From Nephromyces sp. MM_2019 (taxonomy: Eukaryota > Apicomplexa > Aconoidasida > Nephromycida), in NCBI GenBank assembly GCA_015657535.1, contig JADHZB010001557.1, forward strand, positions 1 to 35,527: a stretch of 35,527 nt of DNA. The letters are read 5' to 3'. The translations under genes and the position numbers were made by a program. The stretch's first letter is position 1. Each line of letters opens with the position of its first letter. This document shows positions 11,406-22,701 of the stretch, piece by piece. The notes beneath the pieces are model-generated. The model had not been told where the DNA came from. It did no database searches and was given only the letters and a program-made list of their open reading frames with translations.

Positions 11406-11589
11406 CCGAGAATATAACATACACACTAGTGTTGATAGCAGTTAGCGAGCATATAGCAAACACGCTAGCATTGATATTAGCGAGCATATAGCAAACACGC
11501 TAGCATTGATATTAGCGAGAATATACCAGACAGACTAGCATTGATGTCACTTACCGAGAATATATCATACGCGCCAGCTTTGATGCCAC
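11406..11589. repeat. Five-copy minisatellite, 35-39-bp units
   Basis: Units start at 11406, 11445, 11480, 11515 and 11554. The second and third are identical 35-mers beginning gcgagcatatagcaaacacg. The others diverge and the first and fourth are 39 bp. Each unit carries a CGAGMATATA-like head and a CTAGCATTGAT-like tail. The spacings are not multiples of three, so it is not a coding repeat. It lies about 290 bp upstream of the OSCP start codon. Confidence 0.92.
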
Positions 11590-11881
11590 ACGCCAACCAC
11601 CAAGGCAGCTTGCCATCTGTTGCCCCCGTAGGATGTCACCCAGATTTGTGCTATATGCCCGCCGGCAGCCACCAATGGATTATCATGAAGCATACTCCCA
11701 AGTGTGTCAGCAATCCACTGTTGGTAGCCCCTTCTCGATGAATTAGTTTCAGAAGTTTACCATTTTTCCATCAGGACGGTTATTTTGGCTGTTCCGCTAC
11801 AATAAGATATTTCTGCAATAATTTTGGGTATAATTTGTAGTTTATTGCACATGTTTTTACTTTCTTTTTCCCTATCTCATC
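11590..11881 (+). promoter_or_regulatory. Upstream region of the OSCP gene
   Basis: 292 bp between the minisatellite and the OSCP ATG. It ends in a pyrimidine-rich leader (tttctttttccctatctcat) just before the start codon. A plus-strand open frame (11541-11741) overlaps the repeat and looks spurious. No TATA box or other named element was identified; the promoter role is inferred from position. Confidence 0.35.
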
Positions 11882-13766
11882 ATGTGGACTCTTGCACTTT
11901 TCCGGCAGCAGCTTTTCCGTGCGCCGCCTGCTGCTTTTTCGGGCTGTATTAGGAATTTTGCTACAGCTCGACCCTCAGCTACAACCTCCACAACGTCCAA
12001 AAATGCGGCCGCTGCTGCTCCTAAGACTGTTCCTTCCTCCTCTTCAGGAAATGAATATAGCAGTTTGGAGGGCCGATACGCCGTGGCGCTGTTCAACGTG
12101 GCTAAATCAAATAATTTGTTACCGGCGGTTTACGATGACTTGAGGGTCTTAAGTGAATCCTTGACTGCAAACAAAAAAATTGAAGTCTCCATGCATTTTG
12201 TAGGGACCGGAAACTCAGGTGCTAAAAAAGCTAGCGAGTCATCTGCTTCTGGAGCAGAAGATTTGCTTGCTTTTTTTAAAGATAAAGCTCATTGGCAGCC
12301 GCTCTCCGTAAATTTTATTCAACTTTTGTTCACCAACGGTCGCTTCCTGCAATTCAGGCCCATCTTCAACTCATTTCAAAAGCTCTATAGGTCTCACTTT
12401 GGTCTGAAGTACTGCCTTGTGACCACCAGTCAGGTTATTACCCGCAGGGGCATCAGATGGTAGATGTGGCGGTCGTTTGGTTGCTATATGCTTCAGTTGG
12501 GACACTTGATATATTCGAGGTTGAATTCATGATACTATATGCCAAGGAATGGATGAACTCCATGTTTTATAATACTTATAGAATATTTTTGCTGGAAAAA
12601 AATGTGACGTTCTACAAGAAGGCTTAAATTCGCATATTCAATGCTCCGTCATGAGTGCTGAAGCACTTGCTACAAAATGAACAGCAGTGCAGAGTAGCCA
12701 GAATACCATAAGTTATGATGTGAGAATAACATAACGAAAGCTGTTACTTGAATTGTTTAGAGAACCGCTTTGTAACTTTTCGTAGGTCACGCAGGTACTA
12801 TTTCCCCAACTTGTCTATGTTCCAATGGCCTTTAATCTTTATGTTTGAGGTTTTGTTTCAATGTTTTTAGCTAGTGAATTGATGTTCTCGTTCCATTGAT
12901 TCCGAGTAGTTTCCATTTAAGTTTGACCCTTGTACACGAGTGCTCTTTCTCCCCTTTATGTCAGGCTTTAACCGAAGAGAAGAAAAACGGTTTACTTGCA
13001 GCTTTGAAGAAGCGTATGGGAGAAGGCGTCCAACTCATTGTTGAATTCAATGTCTCAAAGTCAATCTTGGTATGAAATGCATATTTTTTGGGGTACTTGA
13101 GAGGATGACCATAGTTATTCTTGTGTAATCTGCGTTAACTTGTCGACTTTCTCACATAGTTTAATTTACTATAATTTTTGCCTCAATTAAGGATATAGAA
13201 GTATTTAGAGTCGAAGAGGTACTCAGTGCACTGGCTTCGGTTTACTAGTAATGAAGCTATAAGAAAACCTTGCATTTGTATACCTTTCAAAAGCTTTTGC
13301 ATTTTTTCTGAAGGAAGCTTCAGTAGAAATCTAGGTGGGGGCTTACCTATGCCCGGGTATTAGTATCTGATTTTGAAACAAACTCATGCCTATAGGAACT
13401 TCTAATCTCGTAGATATCACTGATAGTAGGGCTCGTTATTCAATCATAATCAACGTTGTCATGCAAGTTTTATTGAAACAGAATAATTTTGTTTTGTTAA
13501 ATAAGGGATCCTACGTTTAACAATGTCAGTGCCTTAATTTTTGTTTTTTTGCCTAGAAATTGCTAATATGTATATTCTTAGATATTTTTAACTAATAGGT
13601 GAGTGATGAGTACTTGTCGCTTTTACTGGATTACTATGCTATTACTTTTTTGTATTCCTCTTATTAGGGCGGTATGGTGGTTCAGATGGAGGATTCCGTA
13701 CTAGATTTCTCTGTGTCGTCTATGCTAGATCGCTGTCAAGGAAGGATGCTGGAGCCCTTGCAATGA
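11882..13766 (+). CDS. ATP5O: Mitochondrial ATP synthase OSCP subunit (bacterial delta homologue), three exons
   Basis: Exons 11882-12433, 12965-13069 and 13668-13766 join in phase 0 at both junctions (CAG|gttatt...tatgtcag; TTG|gtatga...ttattag) to give 251 residues, the usual OSCP length. OSCP sits on top of F1 and couples it to the peripheral stalk of the F1Fo ATP synthase in the mitochondrial inner membrane. Residues 1-35 are Arg-rich and almost free of acids, as in a mitochondrial presequence, followed by a Ser/Thr/Ala-rich linker. The N-terminal family motif is GRYAVALFNVA (about 64-74), followed by helices to about 170, including FIQLLFTNGRFLQFRPIFNS. The C-terminal domain is encoded by exons 2 and 3: ALTEEKKNGLLAALKKRMG, then SILGGMVVQMEDSVLDFSV, the hallmark glycine-rich strand. 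Without splicing, exon 1 would read into a stop at 12461 and lose this domain. The insert near residues 108-126 is low-complexity. Both introns (531 and 598 bp) are T-rich. Confidence 0.96.
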
Positions 13767-16700
13767 ACGACTTTTTTTGCCTGTATCTGTACTACTTGTC
13801 GGAATCATCATATTACAAATTATTTAAGTTGAGATTAGGGAAGCCGGAAAATGAAAAATGCGGTTTGCTTTAATATCACAAGATTCAATGATGCGGAATA
13901 ACTTCGCTGTGCCTGAAATTTTGGTCAAACCCTGGAAAATTTACGTTTTGCGCTTTGCTACGATTCGCATCTAGAGTGTAGCTTCAGTGGTGAAACTATG
14001 CAATCATTTGAGGAAATGAGCTAGTTGCTTATTTTTCATTTCTTGGTTATCGTTTATAAGCGAATTCTGTGGGTCTCAGCCGTTTGTCAACTTTTATGAA
14101 AAAAAGGTTTTCTTTTCTTCGTTGCTGAGAAAATTTGTTTCATGCGCTTCAATCAAGTTGATTGCAGCATGGTATATCACTGAGGGCATCTATTTTCAAA
14201 ATTTGGTTCAATATTTGGCTACTCGTTCTTTCAAACTATCTTATAGTGCTGTGCGCTGCGACTGTTGAAAGCACTTTTTTACTGCTGTAAATTCAATGCT
14301 TTTCAGCACTATATGTTGTACAAAGAAGGGCGGTTGGAACTTTTATTGCTTGAATGCAGATGGAGATTATAGCCTCCACTGCTATTAAGTTATTCTTATG
14401 AAATTCTTGTTGCACTTGCCTCCCCCTCTTGATTATCGCTATTTCTAGAGGGTAAAGCCATTATTGTTTCTTTGGTAGCCCTTGTACGAACTCCTTACTC
14501 CTAGATGTGGTTTTTTTAGGATTTGATTAATAATTATAATTTTGGTTTGTCGACATCTATAATGTTGCTGGAAGCTTGGATTTCACTTTAAGTTTGCAAT
14601 ATTAAGTAGAGAACGGATTGGTTTCCTGTTCTATTTTTTTGGCATTTGGAGTGAAGCAGCTCTTCTTAGCGCCCTTTCTATTTTACACGTGAAGTTTTCT
14701 TATTTATTCTTATCAGCTTAGCCACTTTCATTGCAAGTGACATTTATAATGCCAAATATGTTTTGAGGTAGCCAAAGTTTGAAAAAATGTATATGCGGAG
14801 CCAGATATAGTTATTAAAGATGGCAGAAACGCACAGCGCTTATATTTTTCTCAACTATCAAGTTAGTAAGGCACTTTATTTCAACGTATGCTGCTGGTTT
14901 TAATGCCGATACCGTTTCTATGCCGCTTGCCAATGATTGTAGAAAATATCTCAGGAAGCGTCGAGCACAGAAAAAATTTGTTTCTTAATTCTATTATTTT
15001 CGGGGTAGGCACGCATAACGCTTCTGGACACCTGCGCTCCTATTTTTTTTAATTTCTGGTAAAGCGGCGATTCAATATGGTGTTTTATAGATGTACACGT
15101 ATCAAAGGTAGTATTTAGCCTTTTGCTGTGATTTTGATAACATCAAAATTCTGTGTGGTACTACAAAGATATGGTAAAGTAAAAAGATATCTTGAGCACG
15201 CCTTGTGTGGTGGCTGTCTTTTTTTTATTTGTTCATCCAAAATTTGAGATGTGGCATGCATCTCCCAGTGCTCTAATTACCTGTTTCGAGCGTGCTAGCT
15301 GCATTGTCAAATTATAGGCAGAATGGCGAGGTGTGTTTCACCCTTAATTCCAGTAAGTTTGTGATAGCGGTTAGCGTTTTTTCAGCTTTCCGGCCTCAAA
15401 TTGTCCATGTCAAGCGATTGATACGTTTGAGCTAGCGTTTTGCATCGAACTTACTAGACACTTTAAAGTGACGTTTGCTTTACACAGCAGAAATTGAGCG
15501 CAAAAGCACAGTTTTCTTTAGTGATTAGAAAGTATGCAAATTTGGGTTGCTAGTCGTGAAGTCTCAGTGGATGGTGGCAAAATCTAGGGTAGAAGGCTTC
15601 AGGATGCCTCCACCTACAGCGTGTCTTTAGTGCCATCTCAACCCCGCCTATTGCAACTACAAGCCTCCTGATGAGTGCTTCTCCCTCAAGCTTATATGTG
15701 AGGGAGACGGCATAAAATTGGCGAAGTCTTATTGCAATGTCGCTTCTCTAAAAGTAGATGCTTGCTATGGAAATTGAGGTTAACCCCTTTTGAATTCTTA
15801 TTCACTATCATTAGCCTTTGCGCCATGTGCCCCTTGATTCTGTAGACTACGCGTGAACTTGTTTGCGTCATTCTTGTTGACTCTATCCTGCCATGTCCTG
15901 TTATAAGCGTATACCCCGTAACTAACAATTATCGAATGCTTCCTACTTAATTCCAACACCGAGGTTGACTACTCTGATGTTTTCTGGACAACGAGCGGAG
16001 ATTGTTTTCTCGCTTAATTTTCCCAATGTGTGGCTGCGTGGTAAGGCGATGCCGACAGTCCTGGTAGAAGCGCAGTGATAATCACGATATAGCTTGCATT
16101 TTCCCCATTAACAATAGTTGTGGATATTCTACGATACAAAACGGAAAAAATTGATTTGGGATTCTCGCTGGGCGCAGCATTTAAGTTACTGCAGAGGGAA
16201 ATAAGTTGGAATCATTGATTGTGTCTGTTCCGATGATTTTTCCATCAAAGACTTATGCATGCAATAATGAGTATTTCGTCGGAAATATATCAATATTTCA
16301 GAATTTCCACATTCACCGTGCCAGTGGATATTTCGGTGGCGCTATGGTGTGGTCTGTGCGGCCGATTAGTGTAGGTCTAGTGCCTCTGGTGATTGCGGTG
16401 TAGGTAGCTGGCTGCACAGTGCGACGAGCTAATCGTTGCACTATATTCAAAGATTACTACGCGACTCCGCTAGATGTATGTTTCATTTATTGGCCAGCAA
16501 CACGTGGACAAACTTTTGAGTGTCTTATTAGGTTCTACGGGAGCGGGCTGTAGCCAATATTAACTCAATCCGAAGTTAGTCCCTAAAAGGGGCGGCAATC
16601 CTGTCTTTTGAGAGTATTGTTTCCTTCAATATATTTTGAAGTCTCAAGCGCATGCTGTTGAGACATAATTTATCCATTTCCTGTCATTAGCTGTAGCTGC

Positions 16701-19044
16701 GTTCCTCGAGAAGATAACGAGTGCAGATCTAATGTAGTTGAGGTATCAAGGAAACCCAACATCAGCTAGTTTGCTGAGCCTCACCGGTTTACAAAAAATA
16801 AACTTAAGTATTACAACTGGATGGCGGTATTTCTAACCATTTTTTGATGATCTTGGAAAGGTGATACCGTATTGCATATGCGATGGTGCTTCGATGATGT
16901 ACCCTATTTTAAAACTGTTAGGGTGCTTGCAAGCGTGACAGTTTATATCTGCGAGATGCATTCTTTGCTGGATGATACACTGCGGTGTGAAAAATGCTTT
17001 GATGCCCGATTACCGGAGTTTTCGCAAGAAACTGGCTGAGTTGAGTAACGTATTACCGGGGTTGTATGGCCTGCTCCAGCAACTTCCAGGAAAATATTTT
17101 AAAACCTCCAACCTGTTTCTTGCAAATTTTGTAGTAATTGAGAATTTTGACAGTGCGAATTAAATATGGCTCTGGGCAATTTTAAATACTTGTTATGTCA
17201 TCGGAACAAAAAAGGCAATAAAGCTATGAAGCCCAGGTTACATGGGGGGCTCTATGCTTGCGAAGACCATGTAAGGGAGGAAAGTGTGCGATAAGAGGCT
17301 CACAAATGAAGGTTACTCTATATTTGTAGGAGGCTATATACTTTATGAAGGCTTCTCCTGTATACGCAGGGGCTTAAGCTTAATATTCTTATCCAAGAAT
17401 ACGCTGTGTTCGCTATCACGTTGCCGTAAAGGTCTAGCTTTCCTGGCATGACAATGCAAAGCTTGATATCTGCAGATAAAATTGCCTTCTTGTTTGATTT
17501 GGAAGTTTTTTATCCCCGGGCTCTTTCAAGAATAGTCATAATGATTCCACCACTGGTAGCGAACATCTGGTTTGGAGTAATTTAGCTTCAGTAGAATTAG
17601 GTGAAAATTTTCGATACTAGTTATAATCTAATGCCCATTGTGACTGTACGCATACCAGTTGGAAGCTGTTGTTTATATATCCATTTTTTGAGGAGCTAAG
17701 TAAGTCATGATTTTTTATTACTCATTAATTCCTATTTTGTTGTCTTTTGAAAGAACGTGGTTGCATATTGCTCCGTAAAGATGAAACTTCACCTGCTTAA
17801 CTTGAGTAAAAAAGCATCAATATATCCTTGTAGCGCATTCTTTTTGCGTTGGGTTGCAGCTTTTAGCTATATACGGGAGACTTTATTAATATCATCAATG
17901 TAACTCATGTATTCCCCTTTTTGTTTTTAACTTAATAGAAGGTAATTTTTTGGCCTATTCCTCCGTAAGAATTCTTTATAATATTCTTGTGTTTCGTAGA
18001 ATTAACTTTAAATTTTAAGTTGAACGCTCAAAAAACTTTTGATGCGGCAATTTACCATTTTAGACCTGCAGACTTACTTGCATATGTATTTGTGCATAAT
18101 AGAGCTTGAGCACTAAAAGGATAAGTAAGATAGCTGCAAGGCAATGCAGCAGAGGAATGCACGCTTTTAACTCTGTTACCCATTGATAAAATATAGCTTT
18201 CTTAAATCGTTGATATGGCAGAAATGATTTTTGTTCTCACCGAAAAAAAATGCGTGACGCGCAAGCTTTTTTTCTATACCGCTACCTACGAACCTCCTTC
18301 AATGCTTTACCTCTAGTAGTACTTATCGGAATTTTCTTCTACTGAAAATTTTGTCATAAAGCCGAATGATGTTAATGAAATTCTAATAATACTAATCAGG
18401 AACCATGAGAACCAATGAAACTTCGATCAGCGCTTATTCGACCATAGCGCCCTTTCATTATGCGCCTTGTTACTCTTATTTTTGTGAGTAATTATACGTA
18501 GGACGAAAAGTTTATGGCATCGTGATATTTCATAAATAATGGCCCCTCGTAACATTGCATCTCAGTAGTTTCTTTAAATGCGCCAGCTTCAAGATATTTA
18601 AAAATAATCGAAGTTCGTGCTCCCTTGATTTACTAGATTTAGTTATTTCAATCTTTGGCTAGCGGTGCAATCCTCTATGCTTCTATAGCTTTTTTCTCCA
18701 CAGGTCTTTAAAAATACCTTTTTGTGATTTGGTATGACAATAGTATATTCATACTTGATGCGTTATTCGGTAATAGTGGTTATAACTGAAAAAATGATAA
18801 GTTGACATTAAATAAGATTTTCCTGGGATTATTGTTATCTTGCATTCCAGCACTAATCCGGTCCCCTTGACATCATCACTTGAGGAGAATACTATGTAAC
18901 TATTCCAGTGTCTGTGCCTTTTTATCAAAGCCTCGTGATGAAGTGAATTGCATGTTTGAATTTCAGCAGTGGTATCCCTAAAATAGTTTCCTTCCTACTT
19001 TTTATAAATTTTTTTTGTACAACGAAAAAGTTGTTTTGCGAAAA
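13767..19044. other. 5.3-kb T-rich spacer
   Basis: The plus strand is T-rich throughout, like the introns of the neighbouring plus-strand genes. The first few hundred bases presumably include the OSCP 3' untranslated region. Frames of 40-65 codons occur near 14888-15052, 15590-15720, 16206-16403 and 16972-17163, but none has a domain or paired splice sites. The 15.5-16.4 kb part is somewhat GC-richer. It may contain unrecognised short exons. Confidence 0.5.
15681..15706. repeat. Inverted repeat (8-bp perfect stem)
   Basis: ctccctca at 15681-15688 pairs perfectly with tgagggag at 15699-15706 around a 10-base loop. It is isolated, with no T-run or gene end next to it, so a function is not evident. 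Confidence 0.6.
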
Positions 19045-22000
19045 ATGGAGCTCGAAAAGGATGCAATCAAAATAAAAAATAAGCTATGGAGATTAACATT
19101 TCCTATTTCTACTGCTGGGAAGCGATGTGAGCAAGCTTACATTGCAAGTAATATATTGCAACTTAGAGAAAAACTGCAGTGTATAATCCCAGATTCAAAA
19201 CAACTTTATATGCCCACATACCCTACACCACTCGCCGGGACTTTTAGAAAGAAGAATAATTTAGAGACGAATTCAGTATGGTTATCCGGTGGCGGAAATA
19301 TTCCACTAGCTGCCTTCGATAGTTACCAGCGAGCCTTATCCTATGAACTAAAGAATTCTAACCGAAAGAAGTTCTCCACCGAAAACTGCTTATCCTCAAC
19401 TTACCAAAAAAACCAAGCGCAATACTTCTCATTAAGTAAGTGAACTAATTTCGACAGCCTTTTAAGATTTTTATACCTGTAAGACTTATTCTTTGAAAGA
19501 GATCCGTAAAAAAGAATATAATAAACATTGTTTGCCTCCAATTCTTACCAATTTTTTTCAATACTCCGCGTTGGCATTGCTTTGAAAATCAAAAATTCTT
19601 ACAGGAGTCAATATAAGATAAGGGATTTGAAAAATATTTCATGTCTAGAATAAAGTTACTTTCCCTTACTTAAAATTAAACTCCGTCAGAATAGGCTGCT
19701 CGCGTGGTAATCTTTTTATTGCGCAATTGCTCTAGTAAATTAGAGAAATGTTTCATTTATATTATTTGGCTTTTGATAAATTTTGAGAAACTACGCGATT
19801 GATTGATCCTATTCTTGGGCTTTTGCTTAAGAAAAAGATATATTGAAGCATCGAAATATCTTTATTTTTGTTTCATGTATGAATTAGTAAATATGAGGAA
19901 ATAATGTCGTGCCCCCTGGCTTGAAATTTAGTAGGTAAGACATAATTTGAATATGTCTAATTCGTAAAGATAGGTCGAGTTAAATTCAGGGGAGTTTTCT
20001 AAACGCGTTTATTTTCAAGCAGCTTAATTGATTAATATTTCCTTCTTTGATTTCACCCGGGTCTACTTCAAATTTGAATCCCCCAAAATTCTGCTTAATT
20101 CTGCCTGTTTCAGCGACTTATTTTCTGGCCGCAACACTTTCGGTGATAATTTTTTACGCTTAGATTACGATGGCATAGATTGAAAATTATTAAAATGCGT
20201 TTCTAAGACACCTTTCAATGTTCTTGTTATCTTGAAAAAACGATGATGTTAAGACACAGCACACGCCAATTTAACTTTTAGTACACTAAAGTCTGCTCGA
20301 ACATGTTTTCCCTCCTATTAAGACTATTCTAATTTTTTTAATCAGAAGACGTCGGTGCATGCAGCAAGAAAGAAAGGAAATACCGTCTTGCCTTAAATTT
20401 AATTTGTGGTTTAACATTATTTTTACCGTTTGAATGCTTAGCGAACGAGTTTAATAGCCTCGAATATCTTTTTCGTATTGCTTGATTTTCTAGTTTGTAT
20501 TGCAAAAGTAGAATTGCTTTTTATAACCAAGATTGATGATTTTCTAGTTGGTATTTTTATGGTTGTGCAGAATCTCAGCATTTATTCCGAAATAAAATGA
20601 ATAATATCCATGAAATGACTAAGCTTTATTATTAGTTCATACATATGCGTTAGATAGGGGAAATAGTTTTTGCTTTATTCTATTCACTAACAAAAATATA
20701 TCTAGCGTTGGTAATAGATAAAAAACCGATACAAAAGGGAAAAAAAAGCTAACCTCGGCAACTATATAATTTTTACCTTCCTATAAAAACAAAAAAACTT
20801 ATATAATGCACAAAAAATTGCTATCATGAAAGGAATGACATTAGATTCTCTTCCATAAAGTACAGCTTTTATAATCAAGATTATTGATTCCATTCTAATT
20901 CTATGAAGCCGGAGATAGATTTCAGGCTTTTTTGGCATAGCGCTATAAAGTCTCAGCGGTATTTTTAATAGTTTTGTTTATATAGCTTTTCTAAAACAAC
21001 TTTTGCATTAAGGTAACTCAGCAAGTTAATAATTATTAGACGGGATATAGCTATATATTTAGGCCCAGCTATCTTTTTTGATTAAGCTAAGCTCCAGGAA
21101 TCTCAATACCTGTTGCCTTATGATGGTAAATTCTGTGTGCTGTCGAACCAAGATTTTTTCTCTTGCCAGGAAAAATCTTTGCTATATCATGAATTTTCCA
21201 TTTTTATTTTGCCTGATTTTTTAGTTGTTCTTTCATTTGACTTACCCAGTTAAATTTGTTTATTTTCATATAGCATCAGCTAGAATTAAAAAGATAGCAT
21301 ATTTTTATTTTCGCGCACTATTATAAATAATCAGCAAATTTTAAAGGAATATCTGAAGTTGTTGCTTAAATATAGGAAATCCCAATCAGCTAATTACCGG
21401 TAATACCGATAGGAGGAAATCTCATCTTATCAGGAAAGAAAATGTTGTGTACCATAAGCCTGATCCTGCTCTTGGTAAGAACGATCGCAATCGTCCTCAA
21501 GTGGCCGATGAGCTTCTTTCTCTCTCTTTTCAAAAAGCAACTATATCCCCGCTGCTCTTTACGTTAATACCCTACGACGCATCAACAAACGGGAATGGCA
21601 ATTCTGTAAAAATGGAAGAAGAAGCTGTTTCAGAAACTCATATTTATAAAAGCTTATGCATGAAAAGTACCCAGACGAGAGAAAGTAAGCGTTGCACTGT
21701 AGAAGATTCCGTCTTAGCAAATCAGTCCCAAGCTGAACACAAATACACCCTTTGCAAAATAGCCTTTCCTAGAAAGGAAGATTCATCAGACAAGAGCATG
21801 AATATCTCAGTTGGGACTTCGATTAAAGAGGTGAAATTCGAAAAACTTCAGGAAAGGAAGAATTATCAAAACAGAGTAATGCATATTTCGCCCCGGCAAA
21901 GGGAAACAAGATTACTATTTATGCCCGAGCCTGGAGAGATCCCTGGTTCGAAAAACAGTGCGCTACACGAAAAGTATCTGTGCGGCATAAGGTTTGCAGT

Positions 22001-22181
22001 TGTAGAAAAAACTCCCAGCTCCGAAAGGAGTTCACGAAATGAAAGCACTGACGCATCAGCCAAAGTTTTAAAGCAAGAGAAAAAAGTGGCAGGAGATGAT
22101 GCCCACGATGCTGCTGTATATGAAAGGCTAAAAGAGCCTCAGGAAAATTTTAGCAAACATGCTTTTATAGTAAGCGCATAA
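19045..22181 (+). CDS. Unrecognised protein gene with two long exons and a probable 37-nt microexon
   Basis: Exon 1, 19045-19435, is open from the first ATG and ends at a perfect donor (A|GTAAGTGA). Exon 2, 19898-19934, encodes NNVVPPGLKFS and ends at AG|GTAAGA. Exon 3 starts at 21434 after ttatcag. Phases agree at both junctions (1 base left + 2; 2 left + 1), giving 391 residues if translation stops at TAA 22179-22181. Direct joining of exon 1 (ending 19439, a weaker GTGAAC donor) to exon 3 also keeps frame, so the microexon could be alternative. The protein is hydrophilic, Lys/Ser/Glu-rich, without signal peptide, membrane segment or domain I recognise. Exon 3 ends near a donor-like ATA|GTAAGC at 22169, so the gene may continue. 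T-rich introns flank the exons. The exon sequences are clearly less T-rich than their surroundings, which supports coding. Confidence 0.55.
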
Positions 22182-22330
22182 AATAAAGCAAAGTTTCATA
22201 GATAGAAAGCGTTTATGATATAAGTATAGTTATAGAAAAACTGGAATTTCTTGATTACCCTTAGAAAAAGCTAGCAGATAAAGATATTGTAAGCAAGAAC
22301 AAAAGAAACAGTTTTAAAAAAGTTTTACAG

Positions 22331-22701
22331 GTGTATTATCTATGTGAATTCACAATGTTTGCGTTAAATCAAATTTTTTCCGCAAGTGAAAGCAAGAAAC
22401 AATAAAGCAGGCTTAATTTTTTTGCATCTCTCAGTGGCTGAAAACGTCGTATATCCAAGGAAACCGTTAAACGTTGGTGGAAAATGTTTTCTTGTGGTGC
22501 TGCGTAGTACTTAATATGCAAAGTTACTGTAGGAGGCATATATGTAGATGAAGTTTGATTGCTTAATTTTTTTTAAATTTTAAGGAACAAAACCGGGATT
22601 CCCCTGAAACCAAGGATTGCTACCTCGTTTCTCCTGAAAAAAAAATACAATGCGATGGTACGCGGGAGATACGCAAAAAAAATTTAATGAAGTTAAACTA
22701 A
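22331..22701 (+). CDS. Possible 3' exons of the preceding gene
   Basis: If exon 3 ends at 22169 (phase 0), three further segments fit. 22331-22385 follows gttttacag. 22435-22496 follows a strong ttgcatctctcag and reads AENVVYPRKPLNVGGK. 22585-22701 follows ttttaaattttaag, reads EQNRDSPETKDCYLVSPEKK and stops at TAA 22699-22701. Phases agree throughout and would give a 465-residue protein. One of the implied introns is only 49 nt and the 22496 donor is weak. Each segment is short enough to arise by chance; the last is the most protein-like. Confidence 0.3.
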
